Shown here one piece after another: positions 11,609 to 21,260 of a DNA stretch of 64,000 nt; positions within the stretch are counted from its first letter, which is position 1; every line of letters starts with the position of its first letter. Origin of the DNA: Paraspadella gotoi (lineage: Eukaryota > Chaetognatha). The notes under the pieces are model-generated. The model saw only the letters and a program-made list of their open reading frames with translations, was not told where the DNA came from and searched no databases. Position numbers and translations under genes: made by a program. The DNA lies in the NCBI GenBank assembly GCA_051294375.1, contig CM119269.1, forward strand, positions 1,003,367 through 1,067,366, read 5' to 3'.

Positions 11609-12176
11609 CTCTTCTCTCTCTCTCTCACTCTCTCTCTCTCTCTCTCTTTTCTTTTTCGTCATTCTCAGACTCTGATGATTCAGGAAGAAGAATCTCTCTT
11701 TGCCGAGACGGAGAGGGGGGGGTCGTGAATGCGATTACTTCTCTAAATCTCCCGGATGTGAGAGGAAAGAAGAATCACCGGAAGATAAAGACCGACAACA
11801 AGATTCAGCGCCTTGGCAAGTTCGTCTTTTTTTCTTTTTTTTTAAGAACCCGCCCGAGCTAAAAAAAGAGCGATTGTGACTTTTCCCCCCCCAAAATTAA
11901 GATATTGTGGCGGTATATTCACACCGCCTCACATCGTTCAGCCAATCCCATTGGTGAGATGCCCCATACCAATGGGCATCAAAGGCAACCCGGCCGTTTT
12001 ATTCTGCATTACTTCTGTTATACTTTTATTAATTTTACGCTTGCTATAATAATACCTTGACCTTCAAGAAATTAATCAAACCCAGCAAATCTTTGAACAT
12101 AAATAATTGAAATGAGATGTCGCTATCAAAAAACAAACCAAAAAACCAAAAAGAAAACAAGAGAACATCGGCAAAC
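9900..12176. other. Intronic/intergenic DNA with microsatellites
   Basis: This would be the intron between Ig exons 12177-12279 and 9782-9850. It holds two CT blocks and a 9-bp hairpin (CCCATTGGT/ACCAATGGG, 11956-11987). No further exon was recognised. Confidence 0.45.
11066..11144. repeat. (CT)n microsatellite
   Basis: Near-pure CT dinucleotides; a second interrupted block lies at 11532-11648. Confidence 0.9.
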
Positions 12177-12279
12177 CTGGAGGTAGTCGCGCGGAAGAGA
12201 GAAGTAGAGCCTCCTGCCGAAATCCCGTCGCTTCTCGATCCAAGCTTCGTTCTTCGGGATTCGAGTGTAGACGGAATCG
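12177..12279 (-). CDS. IgSF exon: continuation of the Ig domain
   Basis: A 103-nt exon, phase 2 to 0, acceptor CCTCCACTGCAG| and donor TACCTCCAG|GTTTGC. Its split codon with the exon at 13659 gives AGC (Ser). It encodes DSVYTRIPKNEAWIEKRR and then FGRRLYFSLPRDYLQ, which has the hydrophobic E strand and L-P-x-D-Y turn expected before the second Cys. Only one frame is compatible with both neighbours. Confidence 0.6.
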
Positions 12280-12294
12280 CTGCAGTGGAGGCGT

Positions 12295-12530
12295 CATAGA
12301 AACAGGCGCGTCATTGATCAGGGGTCATAGATCAGCGGGGTTTATAGATCACGGGGGTTCAGAGATAAGGGGTCATTGATCCATGGGGGACAGAGTATCA
12401 GGGTTCATAGATCAGGCGGGTCATAGATCATGAGGGTCAGAATCAGGCGGGTCATAGATCAGCGGCGGGTCATAGATCAGGGGGTCATAGATCAGGGAGT
12501 CAGAGATAAGGTGATCATAGATCGAGTCTC
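12295..12530. repeat. GGGTCATAGATCAG minisatellite
   Basis: Roughly fifteen degenerate units of 13-17 bp based on GGGTCATAGATCAG. Confidence 0.75.
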
Positions 12531-13061
12531 GCGAGATTAGGATCATTGCACGTTCATTTTATTATCGTCCGCGATCTACTACCGAAAGTCATGACACTGC
12601 GTCAGGATCCTGTTGTCCAGATTGTTTGTCAATTGTCATGTCTCTGTCTGCGTATTACGTAAAGATGGCGCAATGGCTCGTATAAGTCTGTTTCATCAGA
12701 GTTTCCATGGTGACGAAGCGCTAAAGCGATTTTTCGTTTTAGGACGAAAACAGTCTTCATCGATTTTCGCCTCACGTTTCAAACTCTCGAAAAAAAAAGG
12801 GAAAAGAAATCGGAGGTCGTCTCGTCCTTTCGCCGACGCCACCTCGTGACATTTCTTTAAAGAAACGACTCTTTGCCCACGAAGACAGCGCCCATGTCTT
12901 GACTCTGTTCTTTCTCAATTTCTCTTGACATTGATGCAATTTTGCAGCTTAGCTAAAATAAACATATCTGAAGCTATAAACTGTCCTCCTTGTGCTTCTA
13001 CTTTTTACATTTATTTTTCCGGTGAAATCCTTCTTCACTCCTTCGATCCTTTTCTCTTTTC

Positions 13062-13172
<111 letters not shown>

Positions 13173-13317
13173 TTTTCAAGTCGGCCTCACCTTCTTTAAC
13201 CTTGAGTCACTATTTTCCTCACCAACTTCTCCCACTCCCAATTCTTACTCTCACATTTCAACGTCTCTGATGAAAAAAAAACGCAGTTGGTCCTGGTCGC
13301 GAATCACGCCGTGTCAC

Positions 13318-13425
13318 TTCAAGTCATTTCGAGTTATTTTGACTATGAGTCACCCCGAATCACTTCGAATCACTTCGAGTCACTTAGAGTCACTATGAGA
13401 CACTTAGAGTCACTTTGAGTTCATA
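13318..13425. repeat. 10-bp GAGTCACTTC minisatellite
   Basis: Degenerate tandem GAATCACTTC/GAGTCACTTA units in the intron between the Ig exons at 13659 and 12177. Confidence 0.65.
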
Positions 13426-13658
13426 TAATAATCGGTGTCCGTTTTACTTGGATTATCGTTAGTAATGAAATCCCGATATAACAAGTCTCTTGTCATATGA
13501 CCGATTGACCCCGTGGTGGTCACGATGTTTTCAATTGGTTCAGCTTCTTCATGCCCCGATTGCTCGGGACACCTTTGATCATTTCACCCATAATGCGTTT
13601 GTTTACTCCGTGATTAGTAACCTCACCCCGAATGGGATCGACAAGACCCGAAACTCAC

Positions 13659-13759
13659 CTCTCACGCAGTTTGTAGAGAAAGTGATCCAAGTTGAAGGGT
13701 GGGTTGGAATAAACGTCGCAAAAAAGGATCTGTTCTCGGTCGTTGGAGTGAAAGTTCAC
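13659..13759 (-). CDS. IgSF exon: N-terminal half of the following Ig domain
   Basis: A 101-nt exon, phase 0 to 2, acceptor TCTCGATTCCAG| and a perfect donor GAGAG|GTGAGT. It encodes VNFHSNDREQILFCDVYSNP then PFNLDHFLYKLRE. The ILFCDVYSNPP segment is the B-strand cysteine followed by the x-N-P-P turn typical of I/C2 Ig domains. The usual C-strand Trp is replaced by FLY. The plus-strand frame here (from 13490) is a shadow. A purine-rich minisatellite starts just beyond the acceptor side. Confidence 0.65.
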
Positions 13760-13799
13760 CTGGAATCGAGAAATGGGAAGAGGGAAGTCGGTGAGAAGG

Positions 13800-14390
13800 G
13801 GGGGGGGAAAGGGAAATGAGGGGGAAGAAAGGAAGAAAAGGAGGAGAAAAAATAAGGGAAGGGACGAGGGAGGGAAAGGAAAGACAGAGAGATAGAAGAA
13901 AGGAAAGGAAAGAGGGAAAGGAGGAGAAAAAATAAGGAAAAGGACGAGGGAGAAAGGAAAGACAGAAGTAGAAGAAAGAAAGGAAAGGAGGAGAAAAAAT
14001 AAGGAAGGACGGGGAGGGAAAGGAAAGACAGAAGTAGAAGAAGGAAAGAAAGGAGGAGAAAAAAATAGGGAAAGGACGAGGAGGGGGAAAGGAAGACAAG
14101 AAGTAGAAGAAAGAAAAGAGAAAGGAGGAGAAAAAAAATAAGGGAAAGGACGAATGGGAGGGGAAAGAAAGACAGATAGTGAAGAAAGGAATAAGAAAGC
14201 GAGGAGAAAAAAAATAAAGGGGAAAGGAACGACGGGAGGGAAAGGAAAACAGAAGTAGAAGAAAGGAACGAAACAGGAGGAAAAGAAAAAAATAAGGAAA
14301 GAAAGAAAAAGGAAAAGAAAAGGAAAGGAGGAGAAAATAAGGGGGATAAGGACGCAGGCGAGGGAAAGGAAGACAGAAGTAAGAGGAAAT
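13800..14390. repeat. Purine-only minisatellite, ~65-70-bp units
   Basis: About eight units built of GGAAAGGAGGAGAAAAAATA, GGGAAAGGACGAGG and GACAGAAGTAGAAGAAAG. Strong purine asymmetry. It is followed by GA-rich DNA to 14630. Long minus-strand Phe/Ser/Leu frames here are artefacts. Confidence 0.8.
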
Positions 14391-15078
14391 TATCGAACGT
14401 CAGGAAAAGAAAAAGGAAGCGATGAAACACTTAAGAGATAGAAGAGAGAGAAAGAGAGAGAGAGAGAGAGAGGAGATGAGAGAGAGAGAGACGAGAGAGA
14501 GATAGAGACGAGAAGAAGAGATGAGAGAGAGAGAGAGCTGACGAGAGAGACGAAGAGACGGAGATAAGAGGAGATGAGACGATGAGAGACGGAGAGATGA
14601 GAGAGGAGAGAAGAGGAGAGAGAGAGAAATAAAACCATTTTGGTCAAGAACAGAATAGTTCCGCTCAGTTCCGCCGAACGAAGGGCGAAAAAAGCCCAGA
14701 GAATGAAGGGCGAAAAAAGCCGAGAGATGGCTCGGAATATCAGCGGGCAGATTGCAAAGGAAAGTGGATGGAATCGAAGGGAGAAAAAAGAAAGGAGAGA
14801 ATCAACTTGGACGGTTGCGGCGAGAGAGAGGAGAGATCAAGAGGATTTTTTTTTTATGGTGATCGACTCTGGGCGGAGCGGCTTAAAACGATTATGTAGA
14901 TATACAGCGGATATAGAATTTAACGTCATAGGAAGCGCAAACAGGATCGTCGGGGAAATTGTGGTGAAGAATATCGCTCTGTGCGAAAAAAGATTGGACT
15001 TTGTAGCGAGAGCGAAAGATATTCGGGTATTTTAAGTCTGAGAACTAAATCGAATTCAATTTGATAATTAATTCTTAC

Positions 15079-15180
15079 TTGTTGTGGACAGATCATTCTC
15101 GGTTTGAACTGGATGTTAAGAACCCCGCAAGACGTATAGGGAAATGGGTTGCTTCGATTCCAAAAATCGTGGTGAGTCAC
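15079..15180 (-). CDS. IgSF exon: end of an Ig domain and interdomain linker
   Basis: A 102-nt exon, phase 0 to 0, acceptor AACTGCGCAG| and donor CAACAA|GTAAGA. It encodes 34 residues starting VTHHDFWNRSNPFPYTS and containing CGVLNIQFKPRM. After HGKTLTCQ of the previous exon this is the expected F-G loop and G strand, ending in the hydrophobic-x-hydrophobic-x-x-x-P motif that closes Ig domains. A splice-like plus-strand reading of the same bases exists but has no continuation. Confidence 0.65.
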
Positions 15181-15597
15181 CTGCGCAGTTTAAATCATAT
15201 TTTTATATATATATATATATATTTTATTTATGAATGTTAGATAAAAGAAGTTACGAAAAGTAATGAATAGAAAATTAGAGCTGTCAACATTTAAGTCCAA
15301 ATTGTGCCGAGAACGAAAATTATTCTCTTTCGCTCAGTCAGCCGCCGCCGACTTATGAAATTACTTGGGCTTGCAAACAAATTGCGCTACAATAACAAAA
15401 GAGCAATCCCCTTAATCTTTATGAGACGTCTACTTCATTTGTAATAAACAATGTTAAACATGTCAATGTTATATAACTTGGGCTATTTACTACCCCGTCG
15501 TAATCGAGCCAACTTGGTAAACGTGAGCGCGTTAGTCGAGCGTGAGGCGCAACAACAACAACAACAACACCGAAATCCCTTCCCCCGTGAGACTCAC

Positions 15598-15704
15598 CTG
15601 GCACGTGAGTGTCTTTCCGTGAAGGCGGTAGGAGGGCGTGATGGCCAAAACGGAAGTCGTTTGGTTCTCGCTCACTTTGGGCAGCGTCATCTTTGCGTCG
15701 TTAC
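15598..15704 (-). CDS. IgSF exon: C-terminal half of an Ig domain (HGKTLTC)
   Basis: A 107-nt exon, phase 1 to phase 0, acceptor CTCTCCGTTGCCAG| and a perfect donor TGCCAG|GTGAGT. It encodes NDAKMTLPKVSENQ then SVLAITPSYRLHGKTLTCQ, the S-x-L-x-I-x-P...HG-x-x-L-x-C pattern of the E-F strands of C2-type Ig domains in cell-adhesion proteins. The first half of this domain (first Cys and Trp) should be in an unfound phase 1-1 exon between 15.8 and 18.5 kb. A plus-strand ATG frame over the same bases (15641 on) is a shadow. Confidence 0.65.
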
Positions 15705-16079
15705 CTGGCAACGGAGAGTTTTTTTTTGATGACGGGTGGGGAATAGAGCGTGGGATAAGGCGGGTCGGATCGCGCGCGAGATGGGTAAAGATTGACGATG
15801 ATTTAGAGAGAGAGAATCCCCGACTGATGAAGACGCAGAGAGGACATGAAGGGACAGTGATTATCGAGAGGAGAACGAGTCACCGAGAGCCGAGACATGA
15901 CGGCCTAGCATGAGCGAGGAGAAGAAACGGCGCGGACCGAGATACAGTAGGAGAGTCCTGATGAGTTGAGACTGACGACACGCCGCCCCTGCGCGACTGA
16001 CGAGAGAGAGAGGGAGTGGACGAGAGAGGAGACGAAAGGGAGAGAGAGAAGAGAGAGGAGAACGACTCCAAAGCGGAGT

Positions 16080-17980
16080 TTACGGCCTACTCAGTCTAAG
16101 TAACCAGTTGATTAAAGCTAAGATAAGAGAGAGCTACCGGAGTTGGCTCAACTGAAAGTAGTCATGGATTGAATTTCTTATAGTTGGGTGACTAGCGATG
16201 TAATGCAGAATCGCCCAATACATATATTAAAAGTTTTTGTAATCTAATCAGTCGGGATTGGGCTTATCAGCAGGTATCTTGAGTCTTTAATTTTCACATT
16301 TTGGTCGGTCCGTTGTGTGTCCGCCCCCCCCCCCGAGAGAGAGAGAGCGCCCGAACCCGACGTCAAAGAGAGATGATGGTCGACGGAAGAGGCACGATCA
16401 ATGAGAGATGAATAATCAGTTGCGAATATTATGATCATATGATGACTACTCGGATGAACATCGGAATGATAAATTATATCAAAAAGTAAAGATATCGATG
16501 GATTTCGTTGATCCATACCTCTTTTAAAGGGGAAAGGCACCTAAGAGTTTGGAGGTTCGATTAATCAAAAGTAGCGGCCTGTCGCCGGCGATTTCACGCG
16601 CGATCTCCCTGCCCTTGATCCGTATGATAAAAGGCGATCGGTTCTAGTTGATGCACAGGTTGTGACCTCCGCCATGGGCCACCAGGGCTTTGGCGTAGTC
16701 ATGCCTGCAAAGTCCCACCACCTGCGGGCGATCCTCGCCAAAAAAAGTGATTTAAAGCAACAAGTAAATGGCAGAATTATCCCGGTACATTCTCCATTGC
16801 CGCTCAAAGCGCCTAAACCGAGATCTAACGCTGTCCTATATGATTGCGAATCGGACCACCACGAGGAGCCCTCCCCACAACCCCTATCCTAAACCAAAGC
16901 CTTCCGTTATCAACTCTGTGTCTTCCCACTAACCGCGCATACAGACCACACACCAAGCAAGCCGGGGGACCCTCACCAGCGCTAGACATCTCCGTGGCCT
17001 CAACCCTTACAACCCTAACTGCGCTTCATGCAGATCAACCACCGGGGCCTTCCCCAACCCCGAGTCTACCGCTAAACTAAGCCCCCGTGATCAACGCCTC
17101 CATGCCTCCCCCAACCCTAACCCAGAGGCCCAGGCAATTCGCCTCCCGTACATCTCCGTTGCCGTCAAAACCCTAACCCTAACCGCGCATGTACGGGGAG
17201 GCCGAGTAGAAGGCCCAGAAGTGAGGGTAGGAGGCGACGAGGCACTGAGTTGAAACGGCCCGTAGGGGTTGCTTTAGGGTATAGGATGGTTTGGGGAGAG
17301 GAGGAGTCCTTGGTATGGTGTAAGTGTTTCATCAACCTGTGGGAAAGAGTAACGAAAACGATGTAAAGACTAGTGAAATCCGCTGCAGATCATTATATTT
17401 CCCGCATGCCTTTTAATCACTGGCGATCAGCCGCGGTCCGCCAGTCAGATAGCATGGCGACAGGGGACTTTGGCACATCGCAAACACCCCTGGGGCAGTC
17501 GTTTATCGCCCATTTTGGCGGAAGTCGCAGCTTTCACCATACGTGAGATTATCTCATCGTCGCTCCTACGCTAACTCCACCTGTAGAGCGCGAAAAAAAC
17601 ACCCATTACTTCATCTTCGTCCTATCTCTGTACTCTCGTCTTTTGCGTCCATATATGGCGAACCGTATGGAATGAGAATTCGGACGGTGTGCAAAAAATT
17701 TAGAGAAACAGGACATTGTCATTGATTTCAAAAAGCCTTGTATTTCTCTATAACCTGTTCTCTTATGTTTCCTATATGATTTATATTTAATATTTGTGCT
17801 GTCCAATTATATCATATCCATTATTTCTCTACATTATTTTTGTTCATGCAACGCTAAGCTGCGACAAAGAAAACGCCAAAAGGTATTTTTTAACTATATC
17901 TCATAATGAATACCTCCGGTAAAAGATATCCAGATACAATATGATGACCAATATCTGTGTAATATTTAAGTCTTTCAAAA
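16080..17980. other. Intronic region, no firm exon
   Basis: 16565-16900 is GC-rich with a minus open frame that I could not match to anything. One Ig first-half exon (phase 1-1) is expected in this interval but was not found. Confidence 0.4.
16860..17190. repeat. C-rich tract with short interstitial telomere-like runs
   Basis: Several partial CCCTAA runs (AAACCCTAACCCTAACC near 17168, AACCCTAACCC near 17115, AACCCTAAC near 17009) lie in a C/A-rich stretch. This fits degenerate TTAGGG-type telomeric sequence, but each run has only two or three units. Confidence 0.45.
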
Positions 17981-17984
17981 CAAA

Positions 17985-18150
17985 AATCCCGACCATAAAT
18001 ATTAAAAATATCTAACCAAAGATTTTGGAATAAAATCCACCCCTTCTTCTGGAAGGATATTCGCTCCATTAGAAGATTTTTCCTGAATCTGACTCTCGTG
18101 GTGAGAATAAAACTTCGATGAGGGAAGTTCCAATCACGTAGGTCGTCTTT
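17985..18150. repeat. Dispersed repeat, copy 1
   Basis: Shares AAATCCACCCC..., CCATTAGAAGATTTTTCC and ATAAAACTTCGATGAG-like blocks in order with 21080-21260, at moderate divergence. Decayed minus frames (K-N-L-L-M..., W-L-D-I-F-N-I-Y-G) suggest it was once coding or is part of an old retroelement. Confidence 0.5.
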
Positions 18151-18240
18151 TAATTAGCAAACGCAAAAAAATATAGAAAAAACGTCAATTCACTTCCTAC
18201 TATACGAACGTACTTTCAATCACGGAGTAATAAAGCATAC

Positions 18241-18391
18241 TAATTAATGTTAAAGTAATAAAAATCTCTAAGCACAAGTTGCCTTCTTCAGACCACTTTG
18301 ACCAAGGATTCCAAAATCGGACGTTCGTCATTTGTATGTTAATTCCAGGAAACCATACCTCTAGTTTCACGCATTTACAGTCAGTGAATTT
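18241..18391 (-). CDS. Possible alternative Ig-like exon with a WSxWS-like motif
   Basis: An open stretch with acceptor TTTTTCTCTTGAGAAAG| (or four bases upstream) and donor AATTA|GTATGC, phase 0 to 1. It contains FTDCKC, VWFPGINIQMTNV, PWSKWSEEGNLC and then IFITLTLI. The order Cys, Trp, hydrophobic strand, E-E-G-N-x-C, beta strand resembles a compact Ig domain, and its C-terminal piece resembles the GNIMMVTLIVV strand of the exon at 31784. It overlaps in role with the exon at 18595 and could be an alternative exon or chance. The WSxWS match alone is too weak to claim a cytokine-receptor domain. Confidence 0.3.
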
Positions 18392-18594
18392 CTTTCTCAA
18401 GAGAAAAATCCTTTCATTTCTAATGATTAAAAATCAAATAAGTAATTTGTATATGATTATATACGAAAAAAAATTTTCTGTAATGCGTCCAAACGCAATC
18501 TATTTGTTCTTGTCTTACAGCATATTCTACAAAAACACGTGGCCCTTTGGCACTTTTTACAATTCCTACCATATTAATAGTAAGCTTTACTCAC

Positions 18595-18652
18595 CTTCCA
18601 TTCGAATCATGTATCCTCTACTATTAATTTCAAAGGAGCGCGACGATATAAT
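18595..18652 (-). CDS. IgSF exon: E-F strand end of a V-like domain
   Basis: A 58-nt exon with a near-consensus donor (GGAAG|GTGAGT), starting in phase 0 (acceptor AGAACAG|; alternative acceptors at 18659 or 18665) and ending in phase 1. It encodes IISSRSFEINSRGYMIRME. After the NVEFL end of the previous exon this reads like an Ig E-F strand (hydrophobic strand, then x-G-Y-x-x), except that the F-strand cysteine position is isoleucine. It is short, so the evidence is mainly the donor, the phase match to both neighbours and the GYM motif. Confidence 0.4.
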
Positions 18653-19298
18653 CTGTTCTCTAAATCTCAGTACAAATGGATGCTAGACTGCTTCTCTACA
18701 TTGGTACAAATTCCCACTTCCCACAGTATAGATAGTACAAATCTTTGAGGTGCATAAACACGCTAATCTTGAGTGAGTCAATATCCCGTAAGATTTATAA
18801 GAAGCTGAGTCACAACAAGAGTATAACAATAATCTAATCTCATTAAGTGTACCTTAAAGTACCTAGACCCAAGAAAAAAAAATTTATATCGTGATGGTCT
18901 ATTGAGTGATACAAGTCTTGCTCTTTAAAAAAATATAAGAAATGAATATTGAATAATATGACAGCTTTTAATCAACTTTTTTGGGATTGTAAAGATCTGG
19001 CCACAATCGGACTCTTCTTTGCTCAAGAGAGTTGTCTATCTCCACTTCCGTCTCAGACGACACTGAGCTTCGCGTGCAAATAAGCAACTACAACCAAGCC
19101 AAATCCACAAATTCCAATTTTTTATTACTATTCTAGCAGAACTCGCAAAAAGAAGAGTTACAGGAATGTTTTTGAAATCTATGTACTCCTACATTATGCT
19201 GAAAATTAAGAAACCTGTGCTTGGAATAAATGCTTTAGTGTACATTAAACATTATTATTTATTCTGTTTATAAAAGATTTTGTGTCTTGAGTGGACAG

Positions 19299-19472
19299 AT
19301 CATATAGACAATATACTCCAAAACCTTTTCCTGTTGCCCCATCGAACATCGAAGCAACACTCCTGGCACACGAGTTTCTCGGCTTTAAGCGCAACCAGGA
19401 AGACTTCAGCCTTCAGCTTCCCCAGGCCAAGTTACGCGCCATCCCGCCACCACTCTTCATCGCAGGCTGCCG
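19299..19472 (+). CDS. Exon-like or reverse-transcriptase-like coding fragment
   Basis: One plus frame with acceptor GAGTGGACAG| and donor TGCCG|GTATAG (174 nt, phase 2 to 2) encodes SYRQYTPKPFPVAPSNIEAT, then LLAHEFLGFKRNQEDFSLQL and PQAKLRA. The FLGF...L-P-x-x-K-L-x-x-I arrangement resembles the region just after the catalytic core in DIRS-type reverse transcriptases, so this may be a retroelement remnant lying antisense within an IgSF intron. The flanking AT-rich DNA shows no other RT motif. A genuine plus-strand host exon is the alternative. Confidence 0.3.
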
Positions 19473-19992
19473 GTATAGGACGGTTTAACCATTACGGGGC
19501 AGGATTGGAGAGGGGTACGCTTGCTAAAAGTAAGGTTTAGGACTAGAGAGGTTTTGGGATCAGAGTTTATGAGAATTAGAAGATTAAATGTCAATAGCAG
19601 TGATTTAGTAAGACTAGGATATTTTCTATGGTTATCCATTAGAATGGCTGTTCGCTAAATTAATTCTCTTGTTGAGTATAACAAATATTAGGCTTTTTAA
19701 GTTAGTCATGATTGAGTTAACAGGAATTGGGTGCTGTGTTTTGTGAAAAAGATCAGCCCAAATTGTTATCGTAAAAAATATCTTAGAGTGGGCTAGATAT
19801 TAGCCCGAAAAAATTTATAGTAAGTAATAGTACTTGCCTAGCAACAAAAACTAAGTGATTCCTCTTGCAAATTCTAGGATATACATATGTTTAGTTTAAT
19901 TAAACACTTTTGTATTCTCAGTGAACAGGTTAAAGATGTGCCTTAATATTTATCATACTTCCACGATAGCGTATATCTATTCTGCTAGCTAC

Positions 19993-20117
19993 CAGAAACT
20001 CCACGTTCGATTCGTGGTTTTCTTTGTAAACCATATGGCGTCTTTCATCTATAGTCGTCGTCCCCTCACCCAAAAGGATAGGGGTCGACCCATGGAGGTA
20101 AAACATAGCGTCATCAA
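19993..20117 (-). CDS. IgSF exon: middle of a V-like Ig domain
   Basis: A 125-nt exon, phase 1 to phase 0, with acceptor GAAACCAG| and donor TTTCTG|GTAGCT. Its 41 codons include DDAMFYLHGSTPILLGEG, then TIDERRHM and NVEFL, matching the C'-D-E strand part of V-set domains (gly-rich turn, D-x-R, then a hydrophobic E strand). After the phase-1 donor at 30744 the split codon is GTT (Val). The intron between would be about 10.6 kb and contains many repeats and gaps, so intermediate exons may be missing. The open frame continues past the donor, so the end is inferred from the splice site. Confidence 0.5.
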
Positions 20118-21079
20118 CTGGTTTCCTCTCCACCACTCCTCTTTTCTTCTCGCACTCGCCATTCCCAATATAGAATCACATCAAATCAATTCTTATACTT
20201 TATCCTTCCTTATCTCTGTTTTTGTGTGTTTACTGTTCACTTTTTTTCACATTACCTTGGAGCAAATCGGTGAAACCCACCTCAATAACTTCTACTTTCA
20301 CTCGGATTTAATTTTTTTCTAATATAATAATAATTCCACATTCTGTTAAAAACTTTTGTTAAACTGACGAACAGCAAGGTGGATAAGATATTTTACCACT
20401 CGACCTTCCCTAGTGCTAATTTTTCTTTTGCTTAGCACATATCTCCCCCCCTATACATTCTCCATACATATTCACTCCTAAAGTTATTAAAAACTGCTCA
20501 TGTCACAATCACAAGCCAAGCATCTTTATTTAACCAATCATAACCACAGTATTACATTGAACCTATGCCAGACTATCTGACGCCATTTCTATGTTCCCAG
20601 CTTGTCTGTGATTACCACAAGTATGAAACAATTTGCACTAATAGTGTGAAGTCGTTTTCTATAATAATGGAAAATACAATAAAAAACTTCGTGGTAAAAC
20701 TACGCATACAAATTAGCAACACCAACTCTCCTTATTAGTTATTCTCTGATTCTATCGTTTAGTTGGGCACTTGCATAAGTTCATCTTTGTTATACAAGCA
20801 TATAGACTATCTCTTCTCAGATCCTTACTCCAAGTGTTCTCACTATCCTTTCACACTTTTTTAAAAATTTAATATTCCTTTGCAAAGTCCATTATTATTA
20901 TTAAATATTATTAAAATTTTTGCTTTGGTTCTATCAGTGTCTATAATAGTATAAACTATTTTTTGTACTTAAATAACCCTCTTTATACATCGGATCAAGC
21001 CTTCGACGAAACAAAGCCCTATGTTTCTCTTTAACCCCTATTTTCTCTATATCGGCCCAAGCGTAGATGGATAGCAATA

Positions 21080-21260
21080 TTGTCTTAATATCAAGTTTTC
21101 TCAAAATAAATCCATCCCATAAATAATAGGAAATATTAACCAACAATCTTCCGGTAACTCAAACCCCTCTCTTTGGTCCTATAAGCATTTCTGCCCATTA
21201 GAAGATTTTCCGATGTGGACTCCTCGGTCTGAAAAACTTCGCCGATCGGTTAGCTCCTCT
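21080..21260. repeat. Dispersed repeat, copy 2
   Basis: Counterpart of 17985-18150. Frames are shifted relative to copy 1, so neither is intact. Confidence 0.5.

Noticed and set aside
15092-15171. Plus-strand exon reading (HSRFELDVKNPARRIGKWVA) with AG and GTGAGT ends
   Set aside because: It overlaps the minus-strand exon 15079-15180, which fits its neighbours by phase and Ig motif; no plus-strand partner exon was found.
15638-15913. Plus-strand ATG frame with a signal-peptide-like start (MAKTEVVWFSLTLGS)
   Set aside because: It is antisense to the Ig exon 15598-15704, which has better splice sites and a recognisable domain.
18241-18400. WSxWS motif as a cytokine-receptor domain
   Set aside because: A five-residue motif alone is not diagnostic and no fibronectin-type fold precedes it.
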